From CAYTRP01 sp964625145 (GTDB taxonomy: Bacteria > Sumerlaeota > Sumerlaeia > SLMS01 > JAHLLQ01): DNA of 29,789 nucleotides. Shown here in pieces: positions 7,457 to 16,123 of the stretch. Under the pieces are notes generated by a model that was not told where the DNA came from, ran no database searches, and saw only the letters and a list, made by a program, of their open reading frames with translations. Made by a program: the position numbers and the translations under genes. Location of the stretch: positions 1-29,789 of the forward strand of contig CAZVAQ010000032.1 of assembly GCA_964625145.1 (NCBI GenBank), read 5' to 3'. How positions within the stretch are numbered: position 1 is the stretch's first letter; every line of letters starts with the position of its first letter.

Positions 7457-9787
7457 TCAGTAGACGCTGAAGGTTTCGGTGGCGGTGGGGATGGTGAGGG
7501 TCCATTCGGCGGCTTCGGGGACGACGTCGATTTGGACGTGACTTGTGGTGCGGGTGATGGGTTCTGCGACGGGTTGGCCGTTCTTGAGGATGTTGGCCGT
7601 GCCGGGTGAATCGGTGCGGAAGCGCAGGCGGAGGAAACCTGCGCCGGGGTTGCCGATGGTTGAGGTGCGCAGGTCGATGCGATTGGCTTGGTGGTCGATG
7701 TTGAGTGTGTTGCCGCGATAGACGACGTTTCGAATGCCGATGTGGCCGAGAGCAGGTGGGAGTGTGGGGGCGATGAGGAGGTGGCGGGGGCCGACGGCCT
7801 CAATGCCCATCCACGCGGCGCGCCATGCGGCGGGGGTCATGGAGTTTTCGATGAACTCGACGTCGAGTCCGAGACCGCCAGCGGTGCCGCCTCCCTGCAG
7901 GGAGCCGGGGTTTGCGGCGTAGTAGTCGCGATAGAAGTTCCCGCCCTTTCCGCCAAAGTCGATGACCTTCTGGTGGTGTTGCAGCATGCGGTTCCAGACG
8001 GTCCAGGCGCCGTTGATGTCGCCGTATCGGATACGGCCGCCGACGTCATAGAAGGTGGTCCACAAGACAGCGCCGCCGTCCTGGACCTGATCGCCCCACG
8101 GGATCAACCATCCCTGCCATACCCAGAAGTAGTCGGTGAGGTTGCGGCGCGTGCTGACGCGTCCGGCGAATTCCCAATTGTAAATGTCGGCGCCGGTGGA
8201 GGTGTCGCCGGCGACGATGCGGGTTCCGTTCATCCAGTCGAGGATCTGCTGTGCCTCGGCAGACGGGGGAATGCCTGCTTCCAGGGCTTCGGCGTTGAAG
8301 TGCAGATAGCCATAATCGACAAGGCGGCCGTTGATGTCGCGCCATGCGCCGTAGCGACCGGTGGCGGGGTTCCAGAATTCATTGTGGATGGATTCGCGGA
8401 CGTCTTCGAGGCGCGCGCTGAGCGATGCGGAATCCTCCGCGTACGTGACAGTAGTCACCCCATCGGGGCCGAACACCGTGGGCTTTGGCGAATCAAGCCA
8501 TGGGTTGGCCTCAACGTAGGCCTCCACTTCCGCCATCGCTTGGAGTGCCTTGTAGAAGTAGACGTTGCCGTGAAGATCGCGCGGTCCGCAGGGGAGCAGG
8601 TCGTAGTAGTTTGTGCCAATGCCGCGGCCGACGCGGCGGCCGGCGTTGGATGGTGTTGTGAAGCCAAGCCCCTCGTGACCGACGAAGAAGGATTGGTCGA
8701 GCAGGTACAGTTCGTCCCCGCGCATGTGCGTCAGCATGAACTGCATGGCGGAGCGCATGCGCGGCAGTTGGTTGCGCAGCTCGTTCGTGTTGCCGTCCCA
8801 GAAGAACTTTCTCGCGGCGGCGAGGATGAAGACGGGATTGTTGACGTTGTGGCGCGTGTCATAGCTGAGGCGGCAATAGTCCAGGCGCCACGAGACGCTG
8901 CGGCCGGAGCCGGGAGGGGAGGTTATCGGATCGATGCGCAGACGCGTGATGGTTTGGCCATTCCACTTTGAATGCAGGTGCATGGGAAAGTAGAGACGGC
9001 GGATGGGGCTGGTGGAGATGTTCTCCACGGGGATGGTGGGAAAGTCGCGGGAGAAGACGCTCTTGCTCTCGGAGAAGTAGGGTTCCTCGGCGGTCTGCCA
9101 GAAGATCTGGAGGCGCTTTTCGGGGTCAGTCATGTTGGGATCGATGGAATCGTACTGAATGGACAGGGAGAGGATGGGTGCGTGAAGCGAGTTGACGGAG
9201 AAGGTGGGGGAGATCAATTGCGGGTCATGGTGAGTGGTCGACCCATACCACTGTCCGTTGCTCACTCCTCCGGTGATTGCGTTCGAGATGCTCCATCCGC
9301 CGGTGGTGGTGCCACTGTTCCATTCGTAGCCGACGCTGTTGCCGAATGATTGGTCGTAGTCGGGAAACGGCCACCCGAGGCCAAAGTAGACGCCGGGTGC
9401 CGTCGTGGGCGGGACCGGGCTATCCGTGGCGGCGGTGTAGACATAGCCGAAGCGATCGATGGGCATCTGAAGTGCCGAGCTGAGGAGCGCAGGCCGGTTC
9501 TCCAAGGGGAGGTTTGTGGTCGAGTAATCGAACCAGAGCATCGAGTCGACTTCCCAGAGTTTCCAGAGCGTTTGTCCCGCGGTGGGGACCAAGCCCGGAT
9601 GAGCGGCCGACCGAAGGCTCTGGTCGGAGTTGTCGATGCGCATGTGGCGGATGAACAGATCGTTGAGTCGTGCGTCGTGCGTGGCGTCGCTGGAGACGAA
9701 CTGCGGCAGCGGCGCAGCGGGGGAAGCGGCCGGAGAGAGAATCGAGAAGGAGACGGCGAGCGCAGAGGTAATGATCTTGGAGAGCAT
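7457..9787 (-). CDS. Secreted six-hairpin glycosidase-like protein with inserted beta-sandwich
   Basis: A 776-residue protein with a Sec signal peptide (residues 1 to about 25, cut near A-A-P). Residues about 30-145 and 315-690 are aromatic-rich and helical with the feel of an (alpha/alpha)6 glycosidase: GQTLWKLWEVDSMLWFDY, DYFWVWQGWLIPWGDQ, TVWNRMLQHH and a closing IAPTLPPALG-x-I-G-I-R-N-V-V-Y-R-G-N-T-L-N-I segment like the end of six-hairpin glycosidases. Residues about 150-305 look like an inserted jelly-roll carbohydrate-binding domain (LRIDPITSPPGSGRS then WRLDYCRL). A small beta domain closes the C-terminus. I cannot assign a GH family or name the catalytic acids with confidence. It is monocistronic, diverging from the glycosyltransferase cluster, and probably acts in the periplasm or outside the cell on polysaccharide. 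Confidence 0.6.
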   Translation of the reverse strand: MLSKIITSALAVSFSILSPAASPAAPLPQFVSSDATHDARLNDLFIRHMRIDNSDQSLRSAAHPGLVPTAGQTLWKLWEVDSMLWFDYSTTNLPLENRPALLSSALQMPIDRFGYVYTAATDSPVPPTTAPGVYFGLGWPFPDYDQSFGNSVGYEWNSGTTTGGWSISNAITGGVSNGQWYGSTTHHDPQLISPTFSVNSLHAPILSLSIQYDSIDPNMTDPEKRLQIFWQTAEEPYFSESKSVFSRDFPTIPVENISTSPIRRLYFPMHLHSKWNGQTITRLRIDPITSPPGSGRSVSWRLDYCRLSYDTRHNVNNPVFILAAARKFFWDGNTNELRNQLPRMRSAMQFMLTHMRGDELYLLDQSFFVGHEGLGFTTPSNAGRRVGRGIGTNYYDLLPCGPRDLHGNVYFYKALQAMAEVEAYVEANPWLDSPKPTVFGPDGVTTVTYAEDSASLSARLEDVRESIHNEFWNPATGRYGAWRDINGRLVDYGYLHFNAEALEAGIPPSAEAQQILDWMNGTRIVAGDTSTGADIYNWEFAGRVSTRRNLTDYFWVWQGWLIPWGDQVQDGGAVLWTTFYDVGGRIRYGDINGAWTVWNRMLQHHQKVIDFGGKGGNFYRDYYAANPGSLQGGGTAGGLGLDVEFIENSMTPAAWRAAWMGIEAVGPRHLLIAPTLPPALGHIGIRNVVYRGNTLNIDHQANRIDLRTSTIGNPGAGFLRLRFRTDSPGTANILKNGQPVAEPITRTTSHVQIDVVPEAAEWTLTIPTATETFSVY

Positions 9788-10267
9788 CCAGGGTGCCTTG
9801 TAGGGACGATGAGGTCGGCGTGAATTTGAGGTTGGCTTGATGCTGGGTCAACGCTTGCCGAGGACGGGATGGTTTTGCCAATGAATTTCCGTGGATTCCG
9901 GGCTCTTCAAGGCGCGACTAGTTCTTGTATCGGGGAGTTCTGGGTGGATTTCAAAATAAGGTAGCTGGGGCATCATGCCCCAGACCCGCCCGCCTCGGAC
10001 TCCACGCCGGAGTCCAATACCTCAGGACATGCGTCATGGGCAGGATGCCCATGCTACTTTGGGTGGGTGAACTCCACGAATCCTGCAGTCGGCTCTTCAG
10101 TCATCCCTGCTTTCGGGAACTCCCAGGAGTTTCGCGATGAGCTGCCTGCGCCGGAGGTGATCGCGAGGCTTCTGGTCGATGTCACGTGACCGGACGCGGA
10201 GGTTCCGTAGCATCTTTCCATACTCATCCCGCTTGTCTCACCTTCGGGGCTTGCTGAACCTTCGGGC
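9788..10267. other. Divergent intergenic region with a three-hairpin element
   Basis: This 480-base stretch lies between the start of the secreted glycosidase and the start of the glycosyltransferase cluster. No ORF in it looks like a gene. Its centre holds the palindromic element listed at 9961-10057. Promoters for both flanking units must lie here, but no clear -35/-10 pair stands out. Confidence 0.5.
9961..10057. repeat. Three-hairpin palindromic element
   Basis: Three perfect inverted repeats lie in 97 bases: CTGGGGCA-TCA-TGCCCCAG (9965-9983), GGACTCC-ACGCC-GGAGTCC (9997-10015) and CATGGGCA-GGA-TGCCCATG (10035-10053). The outer hairpins share the layout of an 8-bp stem with a 3-base loop and a GGGCA/TGCCC core. 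The element begins GTAGC and ends GCTAC, so its ends are inverted copies of each other. This is the architecture of REP/BIME-like or non-autonomous palindromic elements. Confidence 0.75.
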
Positions 10268-11902
10268 ATGGAAACGCCGAGGGCTGCGCAACGTTCGTGG
10301 ATGACCCCCCTGCTGCTGGGGGTGGTCGTGTTCGTGCTGCATGCCTTGATGACCGGCGGGCATTTGCAGTCACCGGACGAGACGCTGCTGCACCGCATGG
10401 CGCGGGGGATGGCGTTGGCGGGGGAGCTGCACGTGCTTCCGCTGGAGTATAGCATGGAGGCCGGTGGCCTGATGGTGCCGCCGGACCGAACCTTTGCGAC
10501 GGTGCAAGGGCGCGGCGGGCGCTTCTATCCGCAGTACCTGCCGCTGCAGCCGTTGCTGGCGGCACCGCTGGTATGGCTGGGGGAGGCGACGGCACCGTTG
10601 TTTGCCGATTCCTTCGCAGGGACTTTGCCGAACTCGCCGGCGCATCCGGCGGACCGGCCCCGGGTGGATTGGAGCGCCGCGGTGGTGGTGACTCTGTTCA
10701 ACCCGTTGGTGGCGGCGCTGACGGCTGTGCTGCTGCTGCGGTTGGGGACCTTTGTGACAGGGGGCGATCGGCGTGCGGGGCTTTGGATGGCGGTGGCGTG
10801 GGCATTCGGGACGATGGCGTGGGCGCACTCGCGGACGTTCTTCACGGAGCCGCTGGCGGGGTTGTTCGCGCTGGTGGCACTGGAGCAGATTCTTCGATGG
10901 GCACAGGCGCAGCGTCCGCGGTTGCTTCACGCGCTGGTCATCGGCGGTGCCTTGGCGGCGGGTAACTGGACGCGGATGGATTCGCCGGCGCTGGCGCTGG
11001 GGTTGGGTCTTGCGATGGCGGGGATTGCGGTGTGGCGGGTGCGGGATGGGCGGTGGCAAGTAGCCGAGGCCGTGCGGGATCTGGCCGTGGCCGGTGGCCT
11101 GACGGTTGGGTCTTATCTGGCACTGATGGGTTTCAATGCGTGGCGGTATGCGGGGGCGGTGTCGGCAGTGGGTGGCGGCTACGAAGGGCAGTCGGAAGGG
11201 GTGAAGTTCTCGACGCCGCTGCTGGTGGGGTTGCAGGGCTACCTGATGTCGCCGGGCAAATCGATCTTCCTGTTCAGTCCTGCGATTGTGCTGGGGCTGT
11301 GGGGGTGGTGCCTGGTGCCGCGGGAGCAACGTTGGCTGGCGGTCGTGGTGGCAGTCGGCTATGCGCCTTTTGCGCTGGCGATGACGACGTGGCAGAACTG
11401 GGACGGAGGATGGTGCTGGGGGCCGCGGCACATCGTGCAACTTCATGCGCCGGTGATGTTGGGGATGGTCTTCCTGGTGACGACGGGTTGGTCGGTGGTT
11501 CGCCGGACCATCGCGCGGGTGTTGATCGTGGTGGGTGCGGGTGTGAGCGTGTTCGGCAGCCTGCAGTCGCCGATGGATTTCTACCTGCTGTTCTATCGCA
11601 CACCGGACGACGAGGTTCACTTCCCGCTGCCGTATCGGCCGGAGGAGGAGATGATCATCCGCAGCCGGTTTGTGGTGGAGCGGTTGGACTTTCCGCCGGG
11701 AGCGGTCCAGCCTGAGCGCACGCCGGTGATGACACTGCGGGAGCTGCCGGCGCCGCTGACCGACTCGCTGTACGTGCCGCAGCACACCCAATGGGCCGGG
11801 TACCCGGTGATGTTGCAGTTGGGGTATTGCGACTTGTGGGTTCTGGGCCAAGTCATCGGGAATCGCCCCCAGGTTTCGCCTTACAGCGAGGGGCTGGAGT
11901 GA
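10268..11902 (+). CDS. Polytopic membrane glycosyltransferase-like protein (GT39/ArnT-like)
   Basis: A 544-residue integral membrane protein with about ten or more hydrophobic helices. After the first helix comes an extracytoplasmic loop with an acidic pair, S-P-D37-E38-T-L-L-H-R-M-A-R-G, as in the catalytic loop of PMT/ArnT-type enzymes. A RFYPQYLPLQPLLAAPLV segment follows, like the Y-x-x-x-x-P-L-x-x-x-P segment of the same group. These enzymes move sugars from polyprenyl-phosphate donors onto lipids or proteins on the outer face of the membrane. The ATG at 10268 gives a short N-terminal cytoplasmic tail. It is the first gene of a same-strand cluster that also encodes a lipid-sugar synthase and UppP, which supports the role. 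The acceptor and the sugar are unknown. Confidence 0.65.
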   Translation: METPRAAQRSWMTPLLLGVVVFVLHALMTGGHLQSPDETLLHRMARGMALAGELHVLPLEYSMEAGGLMVPPDRTFATVQGRGGRFYPQYLPLQPLLAAPLVWLGEATAPLFADSFAGTLPNSPAHPADRPRVDWSAAVVVTLFNPLVAALTAVLLLRLGTFVTGGDRRAGLWMAVAWAFGTMAWAHSRTFFTEPLAGLFALVALEQILRWAQAQRPRLLHALVIGGALAAGNWTRMDSPALALGLGLAMAGIAVWRVRDGRWQVAEAVRDLAVAGGLTVGSYLALMGFNAWRYAGAVSAVGGGYEGQSEGVKFSTPLLVGLQGYLMSPGKSIFLFSPAIVLGLWGWCLVPREQRWLAVVVAVGYAPFALAMTTWQNWDGGWCWGPRHIVQLHAPVMLGMVFLVTTGWSVVRRTIARVLIVVGAGVSVFGSLQSPMDFYLLFYRTPDDEVHFPLPYRPEEEMIIRSRFVVERLDFPPGAVQPERTPVMTLRELPAPLTDSLYVPQHTQWAGYPVMLQLGYCDLWVLGQVIGNRPQVSPYSEGLE

Positions 11903-11963
11903 AGGTGGATCACCGCCTTTCATGTAGCGCCGGGGAGGGGCAGGGCTGCATTTCGGAAGGGCC

Positions 11964-13535
11964 ATGGCTCTGAAACCTCCCGACATCGTCGCGCGCGAGC
12001 TTGCCTATCCCCGACGGGATCCTTGGATCCTGCTGGGCGTGGCCTTCCTGGTGCGGCTGTTGTTCCTGCCCCTGAACCAGGCGGAGTACACGGACGGGAT
12101 CCTCCAGATCCTGCAGTTTCGGGAGCCCATCGGTATCTGGCCGCCGCTCTATTCCGCGCTGGTCTATCCGCTCAGCTTCCTGTTCGGGGATTTGTACGCG
12201 GGACGGTTGGTGAGTGCGGTGACGAGCAGTCTGGCTCTGCTGCCGCTTTACAAGATGACCCAGCGGGCCTTTGGCACGCGGGCGGCACTGTACGCGGGGA
12301 TCTTCTATCTGTGCGCGCCCGTGGCGAACCGGTGGGGCGTGCGGGTGATGACGGACGCGACGTTCTCGCTGTTCTTCTGGTGGGCGTGCGAGCGGCTGAT
12401 CTTTGCGTGCGACGAGCGTCATCCGCGCCATGCGCAGCGCGCGCTGATGTGGGGGACGCTGGCGGCGGTGTTGGCCGCGCTGACGCGTTTCCAGGGGCTG
12501 ATGCTCGTGCCGTTGGTGTTGGGCGTGACGGGTTTGCTGTGGTGGCGGCACAAGCGGTTGCATTGGAAGTCGCTGCTCTGGTTGTCAGGCTTGGTGGTCC
12601 TGCCGTTGTGGGTTTGGCAGACGAGCCCGGGAGAGTTCATCCACACGCAGCAATTTGCCGAGCGCGCCCTTGACGCACCCATGCCCATGATGCAGGTCGT
12701 GACACTCAATGGCGAGGCGTTCTTTGCGTACTTCCCGTACTTCCTGACGTATCCGGTGTTCTTCTTCTCGCTGATGGGCGCGTTCTGGATGCGGCAACGG
12801 CGGGGGCCGTACCTTGGTTGGTGTGCGTTGTATTGTGCCGTCGTGCTGCTGTTGGCGCAGTCGGCGTTCTCTTCCTTCCAGGAGCGGTATCTGCTGCCGG
12901 TGATGGGATTCTTCTGGGTGTTGGCAGGCGCGGGAATGTTCGCACTGCAGGAGCGATGGCTTCGGCTCGATCGGGGCTTTCGGCGGCGGATGTTTCCGTA
13001 CGTGTTGATCTTCACCTATGCCTACAGCGCGGCATTCATGTTCGCGGTGATGTTTGGGCAGCGGGAGGCGTGGGGCGATCTGGCGCGGGCGTCGCGCCTT
13101 GCTGCACAAGTGGCAGGCCCCACGGACATGATCTATACGAATGAGAAGTACCGGGATGAAGGACCCGGCAACCCTCTCATCACAGGAACAAAGGTGCGTT
13201 TCTACGCAGGGCGGCCTGTGGAGTACCTGAGCCGCGGCGAAGTGACGTTTGGACTCGACGGCTATCAGCAGCCGCCGATCAATCGCCTGCCAGTGGGGAC
13301 GGTCCTGGTCTTGTCGGACCTGTATGGGGAGCCAAGGCAGGTGGCGTACTTGTCGCGTTACTATCGCCTTGAGTTGGTGGACCATCCGGATAACCCGGCG
13401 CGGGCGCGGGTGTTGCCGCTGCTGCCGGACAACATGGCGCAGCCGGGCACGGGCCAGAACCCGCTGGCATGGTTCTTCCGCTACCATTGGCAGGAGTTTT
13501 CGACGTCGGTGTACCGGGTGGCGGGGGAAATGTGA
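11964..13535 (+). CDS. Polytopic membrane glycosyltransferase, GT39/PMT_2 type
   Basis: A 523-residue membrane protein. The first TM helix (about 21-37) leads to the loop Q-A-E41-Y-T-D44-G-I-L-Q, the acidic motif expected at the PMT_2/ArnT active site. It is followed by IGIWPPLYSALVYPLSFLFG, a typical P-x-Y-S motif, and about ten further helices. The C-terminal roughly 130 residues are soluble (VAGPTDMIYTNEKYRDEG onward), as in related enzymes. A GGAAGGG precedes the ATG. It is 61 bases downstream of the previous glycosyltransferase. Its stop codon lies in the first unit of a heptamer tract that also provides the start of the next gene. It probably transfers a sugar from a polyprenyl-phosphate donor at the outer membrane face. 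Confidence 0.8.
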   Translation: MALKPPDIVARELAYPRRDPWILLGVAFLVRLLFLPLNQAEYTDGILQILQFREPIGIWPPLYSALVYPLSFLFGDLYAGRLVSAVTSSLALLPLYKMTQRAFGTRAALYAGIFYLCAPVANRWGVRVMTDATFSLFFWWACERLIFACDERHPRHAQRALMWGTLAAVLAALTRFQGLMLVPLVLGVTGLLWWRHKRLHWKSLLWLSGLVVLPLWVWQTSPGEFIHTQQFAERALDAPMPMMQVVTLNGEAFFAYFPYFLTYPVFFFSLMGAFWMRQRRGPYLGWCALYCAVVLLLAQSAFSSFQERYLLPVMGFFWVLAGAGMFALQERWLRLDRGFRRRMFPYVLIFTYAYSAAFMFAVMFGQREAWGDLARASRLAAQVAGPTDMIYTNEKYRDEGPGNPLITGTKVRFYAGRPVEYLSRGEVTFGLDGYQQPPINRLPVGTVLVLSDLYGEPRQVAYLSRYYRLELVDHPDNPARARVLPLLPDNMAQPGTGQNPLAWFFRYHWQEFSTSVYRVAGEM

Positions 13536-13559
13536 ATCATGAATCATGAATCATGAATC
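13532..13559 (+). repeat. Tandem heptamer ATGAATC x4 spanning a stop and a start codon
   Basis: Units GTGAATC, ATGAATC, ATGAATC, ATGAATC run without interruption. The TGA of the first unit (13533-13535) ends the upstream glycosyltransferase and the ATG of the last unit (13553) starts the DUF2723 gene. Every perfect unit carries an ATG, and the three ATGs lie in three different frames. Confidence 0.9.
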
Positions 13560-15304
13560 AAAGAAACAAATTCACGTCTAATGAATGGTTGCGTGGGGGG
13601 ATGGTGGGGGTGGGGGTGTTTTGCGTGTATGCATTGTATGCAGCGCGGGATCCGATCTTTGGCGATGGGATGGAGTTGGTGGCGACGGCGGCGGTTGGTG
13701 GGGTGGCGCATCCGCCGGGTTATCCGACTCTGACCACGCTGCTGGCTCCGTTGTCGCGGGGAGAGGGCGCCTATTTTCGCGCGGCGTTGCTGTGCGCGGC
13801 GTTCATGGCGGTGGCCGCGGGGTTGGTGCGGGTGTTGGCGGGGCGCATGGCGGCGTGGTTGTTTCCGGAGGATGCGACGCGTGCATCCGTCGTGGCGGAT
13901 TTGTTGGCGGTGGCGATTGGTTTGTCGTTCAGCTTTCTCGACGCGGCGACGGTGGTGGAGGTGTACGCGCTGAATGCGTTGTTCCTGGCGGCGTTGGTGT
14001 TGTTGCTGGCGCCAAATCCGGGAAAGCCTCTGCCGGTCAGTGTGCTGGTTGTGGCTTCTCTGGTGCAGGGTTTGGCGGCGACGAATCACCTGACGTCGTT
14101 GTGCATGGGGCCGCTGCTCGCGTGGCGCGCATTGCAGGTGATCCTGGCATCGCCGCGACTGGCGGCGGTGGTGATCCCTTCGACGGCATTGGCGTTCGCC
14201 ATCGGACTGTCGCCGTATCTGCTGGTTCCATCGCGGGCGGCGGCATCTCCGCCGATCAATTGGGGCGATGCGCAGACCATGGACCAGATCGTGTGGATGC
14301 TGCGCGGCGGGGAATACCGTGACCGGCAGTTCCTGCGGATGAGCCCGAATGAAACTTTCACGTTGGGTACATGGGCGCCCTTTGCAGCAAGGCGCACATG
14401 GGACATGCTTCGCAGCTTGGGGGGACAGTTTCTCGGCGGACCGCAAGCGGGACGTGCTGTTGCGGGCATTGTGGTGGGACTGTTTGGTTTGGGAGTCGCG
14501 TGGGTTTGTGCCGTCGGCTTCCTGAAGTGGTGGAAAGACAATCGACTCACGGCGGTCGCGCTGTTGCTGGCGACGTTGCTGCAGGCGGCGTTTGTGCTGC
14601 TCTACAACATACCGGACATCGGGGACTATCATCTCGGGATACTGATCACGCTGCTTCCCTTCCTGGTTACGGGAGTGATGCTGTTGTTGTTGGATCGTTG
14701 GCCGGACACGGCGCCGACATTGTTGACGCCCCACCGGCATGTGGCCGTGCCGGGTGTGCTGATCGCGGCGGCGCTGGTTTCCTCCGCACCATTGTATCGC
14801 GCCAACATTGATGTGGGGCGGGCTTGGATCGACCGGGTGCTGGATGCGGCGCCGCCGAATGCGATGATCCTGACGCACAGCGACTACGACATCTATCCCC
14901 TGTGGTACGCGCAGCATGCGGAAGGGCGGCGGCAGGATGTGCTGGTGGCGGGGGTGAACTTCCTGCGCTACGAATGGTACGACCGCATGATGCCGCCTCA
15001 TCGGCCGGATGTATTGGACCGGCGGGTGACGGCAACGCCGGGGCACTTCACGCAGTTCACGCTGGCGGATCATGTGGAGACGATTCGCCGCGGGGTGATC
15101 GAGCCGAACCTGGGGCGTGTGCCGATTCTGATCACGAACCTGGATGGGATGGCGATTCGGGAGCTGACGCTGCATTACCGCCTTGTCCCCGTGGCGCAGC
15201 TCATGACGGATGAGGACTACGCGTTGTTTGTGGACTCGCCGGGTGTGCCGCCCTCGGTCCTGTTCGAGATTCAACCTCTCACTCCGGCTGGATCCGCCCC
15301 GTGA
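13553..15304 (+). CDS. DUF2723 / GT117-type membrane glycosyltransferase
   Basis: A 583-residue membrane protein with the hallmark N-terminal block of DUF2723: D-P-x-x-G-D38-G-M-E41-L-V-A-T-A-A-V-G-G-V-A-H53-P-P-G-Y-P58-T. About ten hydrophobic helices follow, then a soluble C-terminal part (TILTHSDYD-like NAMILTHSDYDIYPLWYAQ onward). Members are classed as GT117 protein O-mannosyltransferase-like enzymes and are common in Bacteroidota and related phyla. The start ATG lies in the last unit of a heptamer repeat, and a purine-rich stretch (GCGGGGGAAA, 13521-13530) about 22 bases upstream is the only ribosome-binding-like sequence. The gene ends at 15304 and overlaps the GTG of the next gene (GTGA). 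It probably glycosylates surface proteins or lipids. Confidence 0.85.
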   Translation: MNQRNKFTSNEWLRGGMVGVGVFCVYALYAARDPIFGDGMELVATAAVGGVAHPPGYPTLTTLLAPLSRGEGAYFRAALLCAAFMAVAAGLVRVLAGRMAAWLFPEDATRASVVADLLAVAIGLSFSFLDAATVVEVYALNALFLAALVLLLAPNPGKPLPVSVLVVASLVQGLAATNHLTSLCMGPLLAWRALQVILASPRLAAVVIPSTALAFAIGLSPYLLVPSRAAASPPINWGDAQTMDQIVWMLRGGEYRDRQFLRMSPNETFTLGTWAPFAARRTWDMLRSLGGQFLGGPQAGRAVAGIVVGLFGLGVAWVCAVGFLKWWKDNRLTAVALLLATLLQAAFVLLYNIPDIGDYHLGILITLLPFLVTGVMLLLLDRWPDTAPTLLTPHRHVAVPGVLIAAALVSSAPLYRANIDVGRAWIDRVLDAAPPNAMILTHSDYDIYPLWYAQHAEGRRQDVLVAGVNFLRYEWYDRMMPPHRPDVLDRRVTATPGHFTQFTLADHVETIRRGVIEPNLGRVPILITNLDGMAIRELTLHYRLVPVAQLMTDEDYALFVDSPGVPPSVLFEIQPLTPAGSAP

Positions 15305-15996
15305 AGATTTCCATCATCGTCCCGGTCTACAACGAGGTCCGCACGATCGACGTGCTGCTGGAGAAGGTGCGCCGCTCGCCGGTGGAGAAGGAGATTATCG
15401 TGGTGGACGGCAATTCCCAGGACGGCACACGGGAGTTGCTGCACGAGCAGGAGAAGGTGCCCGGGACGCGGGTGATCTACCAGGACGCGCGCAAGGGGCG
15501 GGGAAACGCACTGAAGGTGGGGCTGCGCGCGGCGCGCGGGGACCTCATCATCTTTCAGGACGCCGACCTCGAGCTGGACCCGAACGACTATCCGGCGTTG
15601 ATCGAGCCGATCCTTTCGGGCGAGGCGGATGTCGTGTTCGGCTCGCGGTTCCTGCGGGGGCGGCCGGCGATGACGTTCCTGCAGTATTGGGGAAACAAGG
15701 CGATGAACCTGGCGATCAATGTGCTGTTCATGCGCGAGCTGAAGGGACAGCGCCTGACAGATGTCGAGACGTGCTACCAGGTCTTCCGGCGGCGATGCCT
15801 GCGCGGAATGACGATCCGCAACAATGAATTCGCGTTCACGGTGGAGCTGACCGCGCGGCTGGTGTTGGCGGGTTTTCGCATCCGGGAGATTCCCATCTCC
15901 TACTTCCCGCGCGGCCGGGCAGAGGGGAAGAAGGTTTATTGGGGTGACGGCGTCGCGAGCCTGTTGACGCTGTTGCGGGTGCGGCTGGGAGGGTGA
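15301..15996 (+). CDS. Family 2 glycosyltransferase, polyprenyl-phosphate sugar synthase-like
   Basis: A 231-residue GT-A enzyme of the dolichyl-phosphate-mannose synthase type. It opens with ISIIVPVYNEVRTIDVLLEK, has the nucleotide-site V-V-D-G-N-S-Q-D-G-T, the metal-binding Q-D87-A-D89-L-E, and the group-specific V-F-G-S-R-F-L and L-T-D-V-E-T-C-Y-Q-V-F-R-R segments. It lacks C-terminal membrane helices, so it is the compact cytosolic-face form. It should transfer a hexose from a nucleotide sugar to polyprenyl phosphate, supplying the donor for the membrane glycosyltransferases encoded just upstream. The GTG start overlaps the upstream stop codon (GTGA), which means translational coupling to the DUF2723 gene. 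The sugar cannot be read from sequence. Confidence 0.88.
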   Translation: MKISIIVPVYNEVRTIDVLLEKVRRSPVEKEIIVVDGNSQDGTRELLHEQEKVPGTRVIYQDARKGRGNALKVGLRAARGDLIIFQDADLELDPNDYPALIEPILSGEADVVFGSRFLRGRPAMTFLQYWGNKAMNLAINVLFMRELKGQRLTDVETCYQVFRRRCLRGMTIRNNEFAFTVELTARLVLAGFRIREIPISYFPRGRAEGKKVYWGDGVASLLTLLRVRLGG

Positions 15997-16000
15997 TGGG

Positions 16001-16077
16001 GAAGGATGAAGGATGAAGGATGAAGGCGGAAGGATGAAGGATGAAGGATGAAGTGTGGATGGTGAAGGGGGAATGGT
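16001..16077 (+). repeat. Tandem heptamer tract GAAGGAT (about eleven units)
   Basis: Right after the GT2 stop codon, seven-base units run in one register: GAAGGAT three times, GAAGGCG, GAAGGAT three times, then degenerate GAAGTGT, GGATGGT, GAAGGGG and GAATGGT. Degeneration grows toward the uppP side. Written in another phase the unit is ATGAAGG, sharing the ATGAA core with the tracts at 7378 and 13532. Confidence 0.9.
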
Positions 16078-16123
16078 GTGCGACAGAAGGTGATTGAGAT
16101 TATGACTTGGAGATTGCGGGCTG

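Noticed and set aside
10370..11986. A 538-codon minus-strand frame opposite the first membrane glycosyltransferase
   Set aside because: Arg/His/Gln/Pro-rich composition without hydrophobic core or domain; antisense shadow.
16001..16077. Heptamer tract considered as a CRISPR-like array
   Set aside because: Units are seven bases with no spacers; it is a simple tandem repeat.
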